Positions 1 through 5,794 of a DNA stretch of 6,524 bases are shown piece after piece. Below the pieces are notes generated by a model. It had not been told where the DNA came from, searched no databases, and saw nothing but the letters and a program-made list of their open reading frames with translations. How positions within the stretch are numbered: the first letter of the stretch is position 1; every line of letters begins with the position of its first letter. This stretch comes from an uncultured Peptococcaceae bacterium (lineage in GTDB: Bacteria; Bacillota; Dehalobacteriia; UBA4068), in contig CAMZIS010000075.1 in NCBI GenBank assembly GCA_947307285.1, forward strand, positions 1-6,524. Reading direction: 5' to 3'. Made by a program: the position numbers and the translations under genes.

Positions 1-916
1 ATATGCTGCATCCTGATCCGGCCAGCGGTTGGCGGGGCTTGCGTGCCGCGGCCCGCTGATCCAGCAGGGCCGAGACCAGGAGGCTGCCGATGATGAGGGC
101 CGCGCCCAGGAGGCTGCTGCGGGTGAATCCCTCGTGCAGGAAGGTATAGCCCAGAAGGGCGGCGATCAGAGGATTGATGGCGCAATAGAGGCCGGCCTTA
201 TCCGAAGTGGTGTATTTCTGCGCCACCGGCTGCAGGGTGAAGCCGAACACGGTACATACCACGGCCAGGAAGGACACTGCGCCCCAGGTCGCGCCGCCCC
301 AGGTCGCGGCGGCGGGCAGGGAGGGCTGCTCGAAGATAAAGGCGGAAACGGCGCCCAGGACGCCGATGACGCCCACCTGCAGCACGCCCAGCACCGTGGC
401 GTCGTCCTTTTTGGCCAGACGGTCTGTGGCCACGATGGTGGCGGCGTAGAACAGGGCGGCCAGCATGCAGCAGTACTCGCCCGCTCCCATGCTCAGCCTG
501 CCGTCATGCAGGGTGAGGAAGGCTACGCCGGCCAGAGCCATCAGCCCGCTGACGAAGGCGGAGGGCCGGGGCCGGCCCCGGCGCAGAGCAGCGTCGAACA
601 GGGGCACGAACATGATGGCCGTGTTTTCCAGAAAGGCCGTGGTGGAGGAGCTGGTATGGTCGAGGCCGATCAGCTCGCAGGCCATGGTGGCGTAAAACAG
701 ACCGCCCAGCAGCAGGCCGTGGAGCAGGGTGGATCTGCCGATACGGACGATCCTTTTGCAAAAGACGGCGAACAAAACGGCAAAGGCCAGTAAAAAGCGG
801 AACCCAAGCAGGGTCAGGGGCCCCATGTTCGCCAGGGCAATCTTGCTGAAGAGCAGGGCCGTGCTGCGCAGGGCTATCACCACGATCAGCAGTATTTCCG
901 CGTATTTTTTGTCCAC
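1..916 (-). CDS. EamA/DMT-superfamily transporter, 3' end cut by the window edge
   Basis: This frame stays open for 305 codons from a GTG at 914-916 to the window edge. The GTG is preceded by AGGAGG (925-930) at 8 nt, which fixes the start. The product is very hydrophobic, with about ten predicted membrane helices near residues 8-26, 33-52, 65-83, 92-110, 119-136, 146-164, 175-195, 208-228, 241-261 and 267-285. This is the two-times-five helix layout of EamA transporters. The first repeat carries a family-typical stretch around residues 94-112 (TAFLENTAIMFVPLF). The second repeat carries INPLIAALLGYTFLHEGFT (247-265) and LLGAALIIGSLL (269-280). It is an inner-membrane carrier for small metabolites, either efflux or uptake; the substrate cannot be read. 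The charged tail after residue 286 suggests only a few codons are missing. It is divergent from a LysR gene, which is probably its regulator. The family is firm; the function is open. Confidence 0.88.
   Translation of the reverse strand, partial: MDKKYAEILLIVVIALRSTALLFSKIALANMGPLTLLGFRFLLAFAVLFAVFCKRIVRIGRSTLLHGLLLGGLFYATMACELIGLDHTSSSTTAFLENTAIMFVPLFDAALRRGRPRPSAFVSGLMALAGVAFLTLHDGRLSMGAGEYCCMLAALFYAATIVATDRLAKKDDATVLGVLQVGVIGVLGAVSAFIFEQPSLPAAATWGGATWGAVSFLAVVCTVFGFTLQPVAQKYTTSDKAGLYCAINPLIAALLGYTFLHEGFTRSSLLGAALIIGSLLVSALLDQRAAARKPRQPLAGSGCSI
281..310. repeat. 15-bp tandem direct repeat inside the transporter gene
   Basis: Two copies of a 15-bp unit (281-295 and 296-310) match at 14 of 15 bases and share GCCCCAGGTCGCG. 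The repeat is in frame and gives a five-residue duplication, ATWGG-ATWGA, at about residues 204-213 of the transporter, in the loop before helix 8. It looks like a small slippage duplication and keeps the frame. Confidence 0.8.
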
Positions 917-940
917 CGATCTCTCCTCCTCACGTCTTGA

Positions 941-969
941 TTGACTTTAGTATAGAGCCGGTGTAAGAT
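941..969 (+). promoter_or_regulatory. Sigma-A promoter of the first LysR gene
   Basis: On the plus strand, TTGACT (-35, 941-946) and TAAGAT (-10, 964-969) have a 17-bp spacer. The predicted start near 976 gives a leader of about 57 nt to the GTG at 1033. Its -35 lies over the start site of the divergent transporter promoter, and its -10 lies in that promoter's spacer. Confidence 0.6.
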
Positions 970-977
970 TGAGTAAA
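949..977 (-). promoter_or_regulatory. Sigma-A promoter of the transporter gene
   Basis: On the minus strand, TTTACT (-35, 972-977) and TATACT (-10, 949-954) are separated by exactly 17 bp. The predicted start near 942 leaves a short leader of about 26 nt before the GTG. The element is almost fully interleaved with the plus-strand regulator promoter, so polymerase should not be able to occupy both at once. Confidence 0.7.
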
Positions 978-979
978 GC

Positions 980-1015
980 GATATATTATCAAGATTATTG
1001 TGACGGATCATCACA
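980..1015. promoter_or_regulatory. Candidate LysR-type operator: T-N11-A dyad plus a promoter-proximal palindrome
   Basis: TGTGA-N7-TCACA at 999-1015 is a perfect 5-bp-arm dyad. It contains the LysR-family signature T-N11-A (T1001 to A1013). Its centre, 1007, lies about 65 bp upstream of the predicted transporter start. LysR recognition sites are typically centred there. A second palindrome, GATA-TAT-TATC (980-990), is centred near -43, where a LysR activation site would sit. The dyad also lies in the leader of the regulator gene, ending where its Shine-Dalgarno begins, so autorepression is plausible. The positions are read directly; the binding protein is inferred. Confidence 0.5.
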
Positions 1016-1032
1016 GAAGGAGAAAGCTTGAC

Positions 1033-1929
1033 GTGGATTGCGAGAAGTGCCGCTGTTTGTTATACGCTCTGGAAAAAGGCAATCTGTCCCTGGCTGCTGA
1101 GGAGCTGGGCTATACTCCCTCCGGCATGAGCCGCATGATGGCGGCCCTGGAAAAGGAGGTGGGCCTGCCCCTTCTGGTGCGCAGCCGAAGCGGAGTCGCG
1201 CCTACCCGGGCCTGCCGCGATCTGCTGCCCGCCTTCCGGGAGGTGGTGCGCTCCGGCGACCGCCTGCGGCTGGCCGCGGACGAGCTCAAGGGCGTGCTGA
1301 GGGGCGAGGTGCAGGTCGCCACCGCCTACAGCGTGTTTTTCAAGCCCCTGGCCAATCTGGCCCACCGCTTCAGCGATCTTTACCCCGGCGTGAAGATCGG
1401 CATCAGAGAAGGCCGCAGCAGTCTGCTGATGCGGGATATCGAGGAGCAGCGGCTGGATTTGTGCATCATCAGCCTTCGCCCCGGCGACTGCGAATGGCTG
1501 CCCTTGTTCGACGACGAGATGGTGGCCTGGCTGCCGCCGCGGCACCCCGGGGTCAAGGCGGAGCGTTATCCCTTGAAGGAACTGGAAACCGACGCCTATA
1601 TCCAGTTTTATCCGGGTGAGGAGACCGATTCCGAGCTGGCCTGCCGCAAGCACGGCGTCACGCCCGACCTGCGCTACACTGCCGCCGATTCCTTCGCGGC
1701 CTACGAAATGGTGGAGGCTGGTCTGGGGGTGGCCCTGCAAAACGGCCTGTTCGACGGTCTGTGGTCCGGCGAGGTGGTGAGCCGCCGCCTTTCCCCGCCT
1801 GTTATAGTGCCCATCGGCGTTGCGGTGCCCAAGCGGGAGGTCATCTCCCCGGCGGCGCGGCGGTTCCGGGACTTTGCGGCTGCAGAGGGCTGGGAGCAGT
1901 TGCAAAGCGTCAAGCCTGGAAAACGCTGA
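1033..1929 (+). CDS. LysR-type transcriptional regulator, first of a tandem pair
   Basis: This is a 298-residue regulator, a normal length for the family. Residues 1-60 form the winged helix-turn-helix, with LAAEELGYTPSGMSRMM at 20-36 as its core. A linker helix follows at about 61-88, and a periplasmic-binding-protein-like effector domain fills about 91-285. I chose the GTG at 1033 over an in-frame GTG at 1000. AGAAGGAGA (1015-1023) sits 9 nt upstream of 1033, and from there the protein aligns without a gap to the next LysR from its first residue. The earlier start would add eleven residues that its paralogue lacks. The N-terminus has an unusual cysteine cluster, C3-x2-C6-x-C8. The gene is divergent from the transporter and likely cotranscribed with the second regulator. 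The effector is unknown. Confidence 0.92.
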   Translation: MDCEKCRCLLYALEKGNLSLAAEELGYTPSGMSRMMAALEKEVGLPLLVRSRSGVAPTRACRDLLPAFREVVRSGDRLRLAADELKGVLRGEVQVATAYSVFFKPLANLAHRFSDLYPGVKIGIREGRSSLLMRDIEEQRLDLCIISLRPGDCEWLPLFDDEMVAWLPPRHPGVKAERYPLKELETDAYIQFYPGEETDSELACRKHGVTPDLRYTAADSFAAYEMVEAGLGVALQNGLFDGLWSGEVVSRRLSPPVIVPIGVAVPKREVISPAARRFRDFAAAEGWEQLQSVKPGKR

Positions 1930-1954
1930 CCGCCCGGTTCGGCGCAAAGAAGAA

Positions 1955-1977
1955 GGGCAGGCCCTTTGGCTCTGCCC
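1955..1977 (+). other. GC-rich hairpin between the two LysR genes
   Basis: GGGCAG-GCC (1955-1963) pairs with GGC-t-CTGCCC (1968-1977) around a CTTT loop, giving nine base pairs with one bulged T. No T-tract follows, so it is a poor intrinsic terminator. It lies in the 84-nt gap between the two regulators. It may tune relative expression or act as an mRNA processing or stability element. I see no separate promoter in the gap. Confidence 0.5.
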
Positions 1978-2013
1978 GACGGGATCATCCGAAACAATAA
2001 ACAGGAGAAAACT

Positions 2014-2904
2014 ATGGAAACAGCGCGCTGTAAAGCATTCGTGGCTGCTGCGGAAAGCGGCAGCTTCACCCTGGCCGCCGAGAGCCTGGGCTATACCCCC
2101 TCCGGCGTGAGCCAGCTGGTCAACGCCTTCGAGGACGAGGTGGGCTTCCCCCTGCTGCGCCGCAGCAACCGCGGGGTGAGCCTTACCAGGGAAGGGGAGG
2201 ACCTGCTGCCGGTGATCCGCTCCCTGCTGCAGCAGGAGGAACGCCTGTTCCAGGAGGCCGCCAACCTGCAGGGCCTGAACACGGGCCACATCACCATCGC
2301 CTCCTATTCCAGCATCGCCACCCACTGGCTGCCCCGGGTGATCAGCGTCTTCCAAAAAAAGTATCCCGGCATCAGCATGGAGCTGAGGGAGGGCATCCGC
2401 ACCCAGCTGACGGACTGGCTGAACAACAACGAGGTGGACGTGGCCTTCCTCACGGATACGGAGGACCTGGCCTGCGAATGGCGTCCCCTGGCGGACGTGC
2501 CCCTGCTGGCCCTGCTGCCGCCGGATCACCCCCGGGTGGGGGATGACAGCTTCCCCCTGTCCGCCTGCGGCGAGGAGACCTTCGTGCTGCCCGCCTTCGG
2601 CCGGGACGTGGATACCATGCTGGCCCTGGACCGGGCCGGAGTGGAGCCTAACGTGCGCTACCCCACAGTAGAGGACTATTCCGCCATGGCCATGGTGGCC
2701 AGCGGCCTCGGGGTCAGCATCATGAACGGTCTGCTGCTGACCAACTGCCCCTTCGATCTGGTGCAAAAGCCCCTGGACCCGCCCCAGCACCTGACCTTCG
2801 GCGTGGCCGTGCGCAGCTGGGAGCAGGCCTCCCCGGCGGTGCGCAAGTTCTGCGCCTACGCCAGAGGCATACTGACCAGCGACGAGTACGACAGCCAAAA
2901 ATAA
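2014..2904 (+). CDS. LysR-type transcriptional regulator, second of a tandem pair
   Basis: This is a 296-residue LysR-family protein. The helix-turn-helix lies in residues 1-60 (core LAAESLGYTPSGVSQLV, 20-36), a linker helix at about 61-88, and the effector-binding domain at about 91-283 (opening GHITIASYSSIATHWLP). The ATG at 2014 has AGGAG (2003-2007) 6 nt upstream. An in-frame TTG at 1966 lies inside the intergenic hairpin and has no better ribosome site. By hand, 31 of the first 60 residues match the preceding regulator with no gap, and the alignment continues into the effector domain, so the pair arose by duplication. The effector domains differ much more, suggesting different ligands. 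Transcription ends at the strong terminator 24 nt downstream. The target could be the divergent transporter, its paralogue's promoter, or a distant locus. Confidence 0.93.
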   Translation: METARCKAFVAAAESGSFTLAAESLGYTPSGVSQLVNAFEDEVGFPLLRRSNRGVSLTREGEDLLPVIRSLLQQEERLFQEAANLQGLNTGHITIASYSSIATHWLPRVISVFQKKYPGISMELREGIRTQLTDWLNNNEVDVAFLTDTEDLACEWRPLADVPLLALLPPDHPRVGDDSFPLSACGEETFVLPAFGRDVDTMLALDRAGVEPNVRYPTVEDYSAMAMVASGLGVSIMNGLLLTNCPFDLVQKPLDPPQHLTFGVAVRSWEQASPAVRKFCAYARGILTSDEYDSQK

Positions 2905-2927
2905 GGGTCCGGCCAGGATCAGACAGT

Positions 2928-2962
2928 AAAAAAGACGGAGCAGATGATCTGCTCCGTCTTTT
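2928..2962. terminator. Bidirectional intrinsic terminator between lysR and groL
   Basis: A perfect inverted repeat has arms 2930-2945 (AAAAGACGGAGCAGAT) and 2947-2962 around a single G. In practice it forms a stem of about 14 bp with a small loop. It ends in TTTT on the plus strand and, from A6 at 2928-2933, in six T on the minus strand. It can therefore stop both the LysR transcript and the convergent groESL transcript. Confidence 0.93.
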
Positions 2963-2975
2963 AACGACTCTGTTT

Positions 2976-2991
2976 CTGAGTGGGGACTCAG
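2976..2991 (-). other. Small hairpin just after the groL stop codon
   Basis: CTGAGT (2976-2981) and ACTCAG (2986-2991) form a 6-bp stem with a four-base loop, beginning 4 nt past the groL stop. It has no T-tract and stands in front of the main terminator. It may protect the groESL mRNA 3' end or be incidental. Confidence 0.4.
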
Positions 2992-2995
2992 GGCA

Positions 2996-4612
2996 TTACA
3001 TCATGCCGTAATCCGGGGAGGGAGCCGGCATGGGCGGATTCTTTTCCGGGATGTCGGCCACCAGGGTCTCGGTGGTCAGCAGCATGGCGGCGATGGAAGC
3101 GGCGTTCTGCAGGGCGGAACGGGTGACCTTGGTGGGGTCGACGATGCCGGCTTCCAGCATGTTCTCGAAGGTCTCGGTGGCGGCGTTGAAGCCCACGCCC
3201 TTTTCCTGGGCCTTGGTGCGTTCCACGATGACCGCGCCTTCCAGACCGGCGTTGTAGGCGATCTGCTTGATGGGCTCTTCCAACGCGCTCTTGATGATGT
3301 TGATACCGGTCTGCACGTCGCCTTCGGCCTTCAGGGCAGCCACGGCGGGGATGCAGTCCAGCAGGGCCAGACCGCCGCCGGACACGATGCCTTCCTCAAC
3401 GGCGGCGCGGGTGGCGGACAGGGCGTCCTCGAAGCGCAGCTTCTTCTCTTTCAGCTCGGTCTCGGTAGCGGCGCCGACTTTGATGACGGCCACGCCGCCG
3501 GCCAGCTTGGCCAGACGTTCCTGCAGCTTTTCCTTATCGAATTCGGAGTTGCTGGATTCGTATTCGCGACGGAGCTGTGCCACGCGGTCGGCGATGTCGT
3601 CAGCGTCGCCGCTGCCGTCGATGATGGTGGTGTGATCCTTGGAGATGCGGACCTGACGGGCTCCGCCCAGCATATCCAGGGTGGCGTTCTCCAGCTTGAT
3701 GCCCAGATCGTCGGAGATGACGGTGCCGCCGGTGAGGATGGCGATATCCTGCAGCATGGCCTTGCGGCGTTCGCCGAAGCCGGGGGCCTTGACGCAGACG
3801 CAGTTGAAGGTGCCGCGCAGCTTGTTCAGGATCAGGGTGGCCTGAGCTTCGCCTTCGATGTCCTCGGCGATGATCAGCATGGGCTTGCCGCTCTGGACCA
3901 CCTTTTCCAGCACGGGCAGGACTTCCTGGATCACGGCGATCTTCTTGTCGGTGATCAGGATGTAGGGGTTCTCCAGCAGAGCTTCCATCTTTTCGGTGTC
4001 GGTGACCATATAGGGGGAAAGGTAGCCGCGGTCGAACTGCATGCCTTCCACCACTTCGGAGTAGGTCTCGAAGGTCTGGGAATCTTCCACGGTGATGACG
4101 CCGTCGTTGCCCACCTTTTCCATGGCGTCGGCGATGATGGAGCCGATGGCCGGATCGTTGGCGGAGATGCTGGCCACCTGTTCGATCTCCTTCTTGCCCT
4201 CGACGGACTTGGCGTTGGCCTTCAGCTGATCCACGGCGGCGGCGGTAGCCATTTCGATGCCCCGCTTCAGGATCATGGGGTTGGCGCCGGCGGCTACGTT
4301 CTTCAGACCTTCGCGGATGATGGCCTGAGCCAGCAGGGTGGCGGTGGTGGTGCCGTCGCCGGCCACGTCGTTGGTCTTGGTGGCGACTTCCTTCACCAGC
4401 TGCGCGCCCATATCTTCCAGCGGATCTTCCAGCTCGATCTCACGGGCGATGGTCACGCCGTCGTTGGTGATGAGGGGAGAGCCGTATTTTTTCGCCAGTA
4501 CCACGTTGCGGCCTTTGGGGCCCAAAGTGACCTTGACTGCATTTGCCAGTGCGTTAACGCCGCGTTCCAGAGCCTGACGGGCCTCGGCGTCAAAAACGAT
4601 TTGTTTAGCCAT
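2996..4612 (-). CDS. groL: Chaperonin GroEL (60-kDa subunit)
   Basis: GroEL forms the double seven-subunit ring that, with the GroES lid and ATP, encloses and refolds cytoplasmic proteins. The 538-residue product is full length and recognisable throughout. It has the start MAKQIVFD, the nucleotide-site segments LGPKGRNVVL (30-39) and GDGTTTAT (85-92), an aspartate at 86 matching E. coli Asp87, and D396 matching Asp398. The family signature AAVEEGIVSGGG is at 403-414. The apical domain spans roughly residues 190-375. The ATG has AGGAGG 10 nt upstream. It follows groS by 46 nt in one operon and ends at the shared terminator. One oddity is the C-terminal tail, which is PSPDYGMM rather than the usual run of GGM repeats. 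A second is the apical CVCVKAPGFG (271-280), with two cysteines. Confidence 0.99.
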   Translation of the reverse strand: MAKQIVFDAEARQALERGVNALANAVKVTLGPKGRNVVLAKKYGSPLITNDGVTIAREIELEDPLEDMGAQLVKEVATKTNDVAGDGTTTATLLAQAIIREGLKNVAAGANPMILKRGIEMATAAAVDQLKANAKSVEGKKEIEQVASISANDPAIGSIIADAMEKVGNDGVITVEDSQTFETYSEVVEGMQFDRGYLSPYMVTDTEKMEALLENPYILITDKKIAVIQEVLPVLEKVVQSGKPMLIIAEDIEGEAQATLILNKLRGTFNCVCVKAPGFGERRKAMLQDIAILTGGTVISDDLGIKLENATLDMLGGARQVRISKDHTTIIDGSGDADDIADRVAQLRREYESSNSEFDKEKLQERLAKLAGGVAVIKVGAATETELKEKKLRFEDALSATRAAVEEGIVSGGGLALLDCIPAVAALKAEGDVQTGINIIKSALEEPIKQIAYNAGLEGAVIVERTKAQEKGVGFNAATETFENMLEAGIVDPTKVTRSALQNAASIAAMLLTTETLVADIPEKNPPMPAPSPDYGMM

Positions 4613-4645
4613 TTAAATTCTACCTCCTGAGGTTTATCTTTGTAA

Positions 4646-4657
4646 CGGGCAAGCCCG
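4646..4657 (-). other. Small palindrome in the groS-groL spacer
   Basis: CGGGC-AA-GCCCG is a 12-nt inverted repeat beginning one base after the groS stop codon and ahead of the groL ribosome site. It may form a weak hairpin that tunes groL relative to groS or marks a processing site. It is too short to terminate. Confidence 0.35.
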
Positions 4658-4658
4658 A

Positions 4659-4961
4659 TCAGTTCAGTTCGCGATCCATCACAGCCAGGATGTCCCGGTC
4701 GGCGTCGAGGACGATGTAGGTCTCGCCTTCATGCTTGATCTGGGTGCCGTTGTACTTGGCGAAGAGCACGATGTCGCCCACCTTGACGGGCATGGGAGCG
4801 GTAGCGCCGGATTCCAGAACTTTACCGGGGCCCACGGCCAGCACTTCGCCCTCCTGGGGCTTTTCCTTGGCGGAATCGGCCAGTAACAGGCCGCTCTTGG
4901 TCTTTTCTTCCGCTTCCAGCTGTTTGATGAGGACGCGGTTGCCCAAAGGTCTGATGTTCAT
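4659..4961 (-). CDS. groS: Co-chaperonin GroES (10-kDa subunit)
   Basis: GroES is the seven-subunit lid that caps GroEL in the cytoplasm. The 100-residue product is close to the usual 94-97. It opens MNIRPLGNRVLIK. The GroEL-binding mobile loop lies at about residues 17-32 (EEKTKSGLLLADSAKEK, 18-34), followed by PQEGEVLAVGPGKVLE and the late core VKVGDIVLFAKYNGTQIK. The hydrophobic tripeptide that docks on GroEL, normally IVL or similar, is LLL (25-27). I chose the ATG at 4961 because AAGGAGG (4971-4977) lies 9 nt upstream and the family begins at this methionine. An in-frame ATG at 5015 would start inside the CIRCE operator. It is the first gene of groESL. Confidence 0.98.
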   Translation of the reverse strand: MNIRPLGNRVLIKQLEAEEKTKSGLLLADSAKEKPQEGEVLAVGPGKVLESGATAPMPVKVGDIVLFAKYNGTQIKHEGETYIVLDADRDILAVMDRELN

Positions 4962-5008
4962 TGCGTAATGCCTCCTTAGAAAGTTATCCCATTGGGAAAA
5001 ATCTATTG

Positions 5009-5035
5009 TTAGCACTCATCAAATCCGAGTGCTAA
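5009..5035. promoter_or_regulatory. CIRCE operator (HrcA binding site) of groESL
   Basis: TTAGCACTC (5009-5017), nine bases, then GAGTGCTAA (5027-5035) matches the CIRCE consensus at every arm position. It lies at or just after the predicted start of the groESL transcript, so HrcA would block initiation. It would also be a hairpin in the mRNA leader. HrcA itself is not encoded in this window. Confidence 0.98.
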
Positions 5036-5046
5036 TTTCTTTTACT

Positions 5047-5075
5047 ATAATAATCAAAGTAGGTCAAAAAATCAA
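5047..5075 (-). promoter_or_regulatory. Sigma-A promoter of groESL
   Basis: On the minus strand, TTGATT (-35, 5070-5075) and TATTAT (-10, 5047-5052) have a 17-bp spacer. The predicted start near 5040-5035 abuts CIRCE. Upstream, about 5076-5110 is rich in A- and T-tracts, including AAAAAT-N6-ATTTTT at 5088-5105, and could act as an UP-like element. No sigma-B or CtsR-type site is evident. Confidence 0.75.
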
Positions 5076-5129
5076 CCCCTTTTTTTGAAAAATTTACCGA
5101 TTTTTATTTTGTTATGATGGACCGTTTGG

Positions 5130-5146
5130 CCGCGCTTTATGCGCGG
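5130..5146 (-). other. GC-rich hairpin over the stop codon of the RinA-like gene
   Basis: CCGCGC (5130-5135) and GCGCGG (5141-5146) pair around a five-base loop that contains the TAA stop (5137-5139 on the minus strand). No T-tract follows on the minus strand, so termination would be inefficient. Transcription from the SOS promoter may continue into groESL. Confidence 0.5.
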
Positions 5147-5628
5147 TCTGCCGCGGCAGGCGGGCCCTCCGCGGGCGGCGCGTCGAATCTTTCCGCCTCG
5201 GCCGGCGTGAGCCAGCCCATCTCCCGGGCCACGAAGCTCAGCAGGGCGCTGTTCATGCGCTTGGCCGTGCGCTCGCTCAGATCCAGGGCCAGCGAGGCGT
5301 AGTAGAGGCTGTGGGTGTGCCTGATATAGACCAGATACAGCAGCTGCAAAGCTTTGACGCGGTGGCGGCGGCCGTCCCTTTTCAAGGCCGCGATCAGACG
5401 CTCCACGGCCCGTACCTGGGCCAGCATCCTGCGGCGTTCGGCCGTATCCAGCAGCAGGGCCTTGATCTGGGTGGGGTTGTTCACCCCGCCGCGGCGGTAG
5501 CGGTGGTCCCGGGGCTGGCCGTGGCTGTAAATGATATCCTCTTCTCCTTTTTTCAGCAGTTCCTTGGTCGTAGTGTAATTGTACAGCGCCTCTCGGGCAC
5601 GGGCGCGCCAGCGGGGATCACCAGTCAT
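5137..5628 (-). CDS. RinA/ArpU-like phage-type transcriptional regulator
   Basis: This is a 163-residue basic protein with the layout of RinA/ArpU-class phage late-gene activators. The N-terminal helix REALYNYTTTKELLKKGEEDI (12-31) resembles the family's Y-x-x-x-K-E-L start. A loop with GGVNNPTQIKALLLD (47-61) follows, then a long helical segment (62-86). The C-terminal sigma-region-4-like helix-turn-helix is at about 92-138 (LALDLSERTAKRMNSALL, 113-130), ending in REMGW. Family members activate phage packaging and late operons. The ATG overlaps the end of the upstream zinc-ribbon gene by 11 nt, implying translational coupling. The pair sits behind a LexA-controlled promoter and just upstream of groESL on the same strand. 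No structural phage genes or integrase are present, so this may be a phage remnant or a domesticated regulator. The assignment rests on pattern only; the target is unknown. Confidence 0.6.
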   Translation of the reverse strand: MTGDPRWRARAREALYNYTTTKELLKKGEEDIIYSHGQPRDHRYRRGGVNNPTQIKALLLDTAERRRMLAQVRAVERLIAALKRDGRRHRVKALQLLYLVYIRHTHSLYYASLALDLSERTAKRMNSALLSFVAREMGWLTPAEAERFDAPPAEGPPAAADRA

Positions 5629-5794
5629 AGCCGTCGCCTCCCGGAAACCTGTCAGGTATTTCTATGTAGGCGCCGCCGCAGCGGGGACAGGCGTCCAGCC
5701 ATTCCCAGGCGGGCAGACCGAAGCAGCAGCCTCGGCTTTCCCGCCGGCGGCGGGGCTGCGCGAAACGCGCGCCGCAGGATTGACATTCCAGCAT
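5618..5794 (-). CDS. Small zinc-ribbon-like protein, 58 aa
   Basis: This short gene starts at an ATG (5792-5794) with AGGAGG (5800-5805) only 5 nt upstream, a very strong ribosome site. The 58-residue product has two CxxC pairs, C4-x2-C7 (ECQSCGARF) and C36-x2-C39 (ACPRCGGAYIEI), the arrangement of a zinc ribbon. An additional C23-C24 pair and the basic patch RRRR (15-18) lie between them. It is probably a small metal-binding, nucleic-acid- or protein-binding factor. Its stop overlaps the start of the RinA-like gene within ATGACTGGTGA, so the two are one transcription unit with coupled translation. I do not recognise a named family. Small zinc-ribbon proteins of this kind occur in phage early and regulatory regions. 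Confidence 0.75.
   Translation of the reverse strand: MLECQSCGARFAQPRRRRESRGCCFGLPAWEWLDACPRCGGAYIEIPDRFPGGDGYDW

Noticed and set aside
29..793. A 254-codon plus-strand frame opposite the transporter
   Set aside because: It is Gly/Gln/Ala/His-rich with no domain pattern, while the minus strand gives a clear ten-helix transporter over the same bases.
999..1015. TGTGA-N7-TCACA as a CRP (cAMP receptor) site
   Set aside because: CRP needs a 6-bp spacer, not 7, and a CRP-cAMP system is not typical of Bacillota. A LysR T-N11-A site fits spacing and context better.
1060..2898. A 612-codon open frame on the minus strand opposite both LysR genes
   Set aside because: It is the antisense of two well-supported regulators, is rich in His, Gln, Gly and Ala of the kind produced by antisense GC-rich codons, spans two genes and their spacer, and has no family pattern.
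3632..4630. A 332-codon plus-strand frame opposite groL
   Set aside because: It lies wholly within and just past groL on the other strand, has a low-complexity Gly-Asp-His-Leu composition and no ribosome site. It is an antisense shadow.
4962..5015. An 18-codon N-terminal extension of GroES from an upstream ATG
   Set aside because: It would start inside the CIRCE operator with no ribosome site, and the family begins at the methionine at 4961 behind AAGGAGG.
5036..5136. A possible phage attachment site or origin in the AT-rich gap between the RinA-like gene and groESL
   Set aside because: I find no direct repeat, tRNA end or integrase nearby. The AT-rich tract is explained by the groESL promoter and its upstream A/T tracts.
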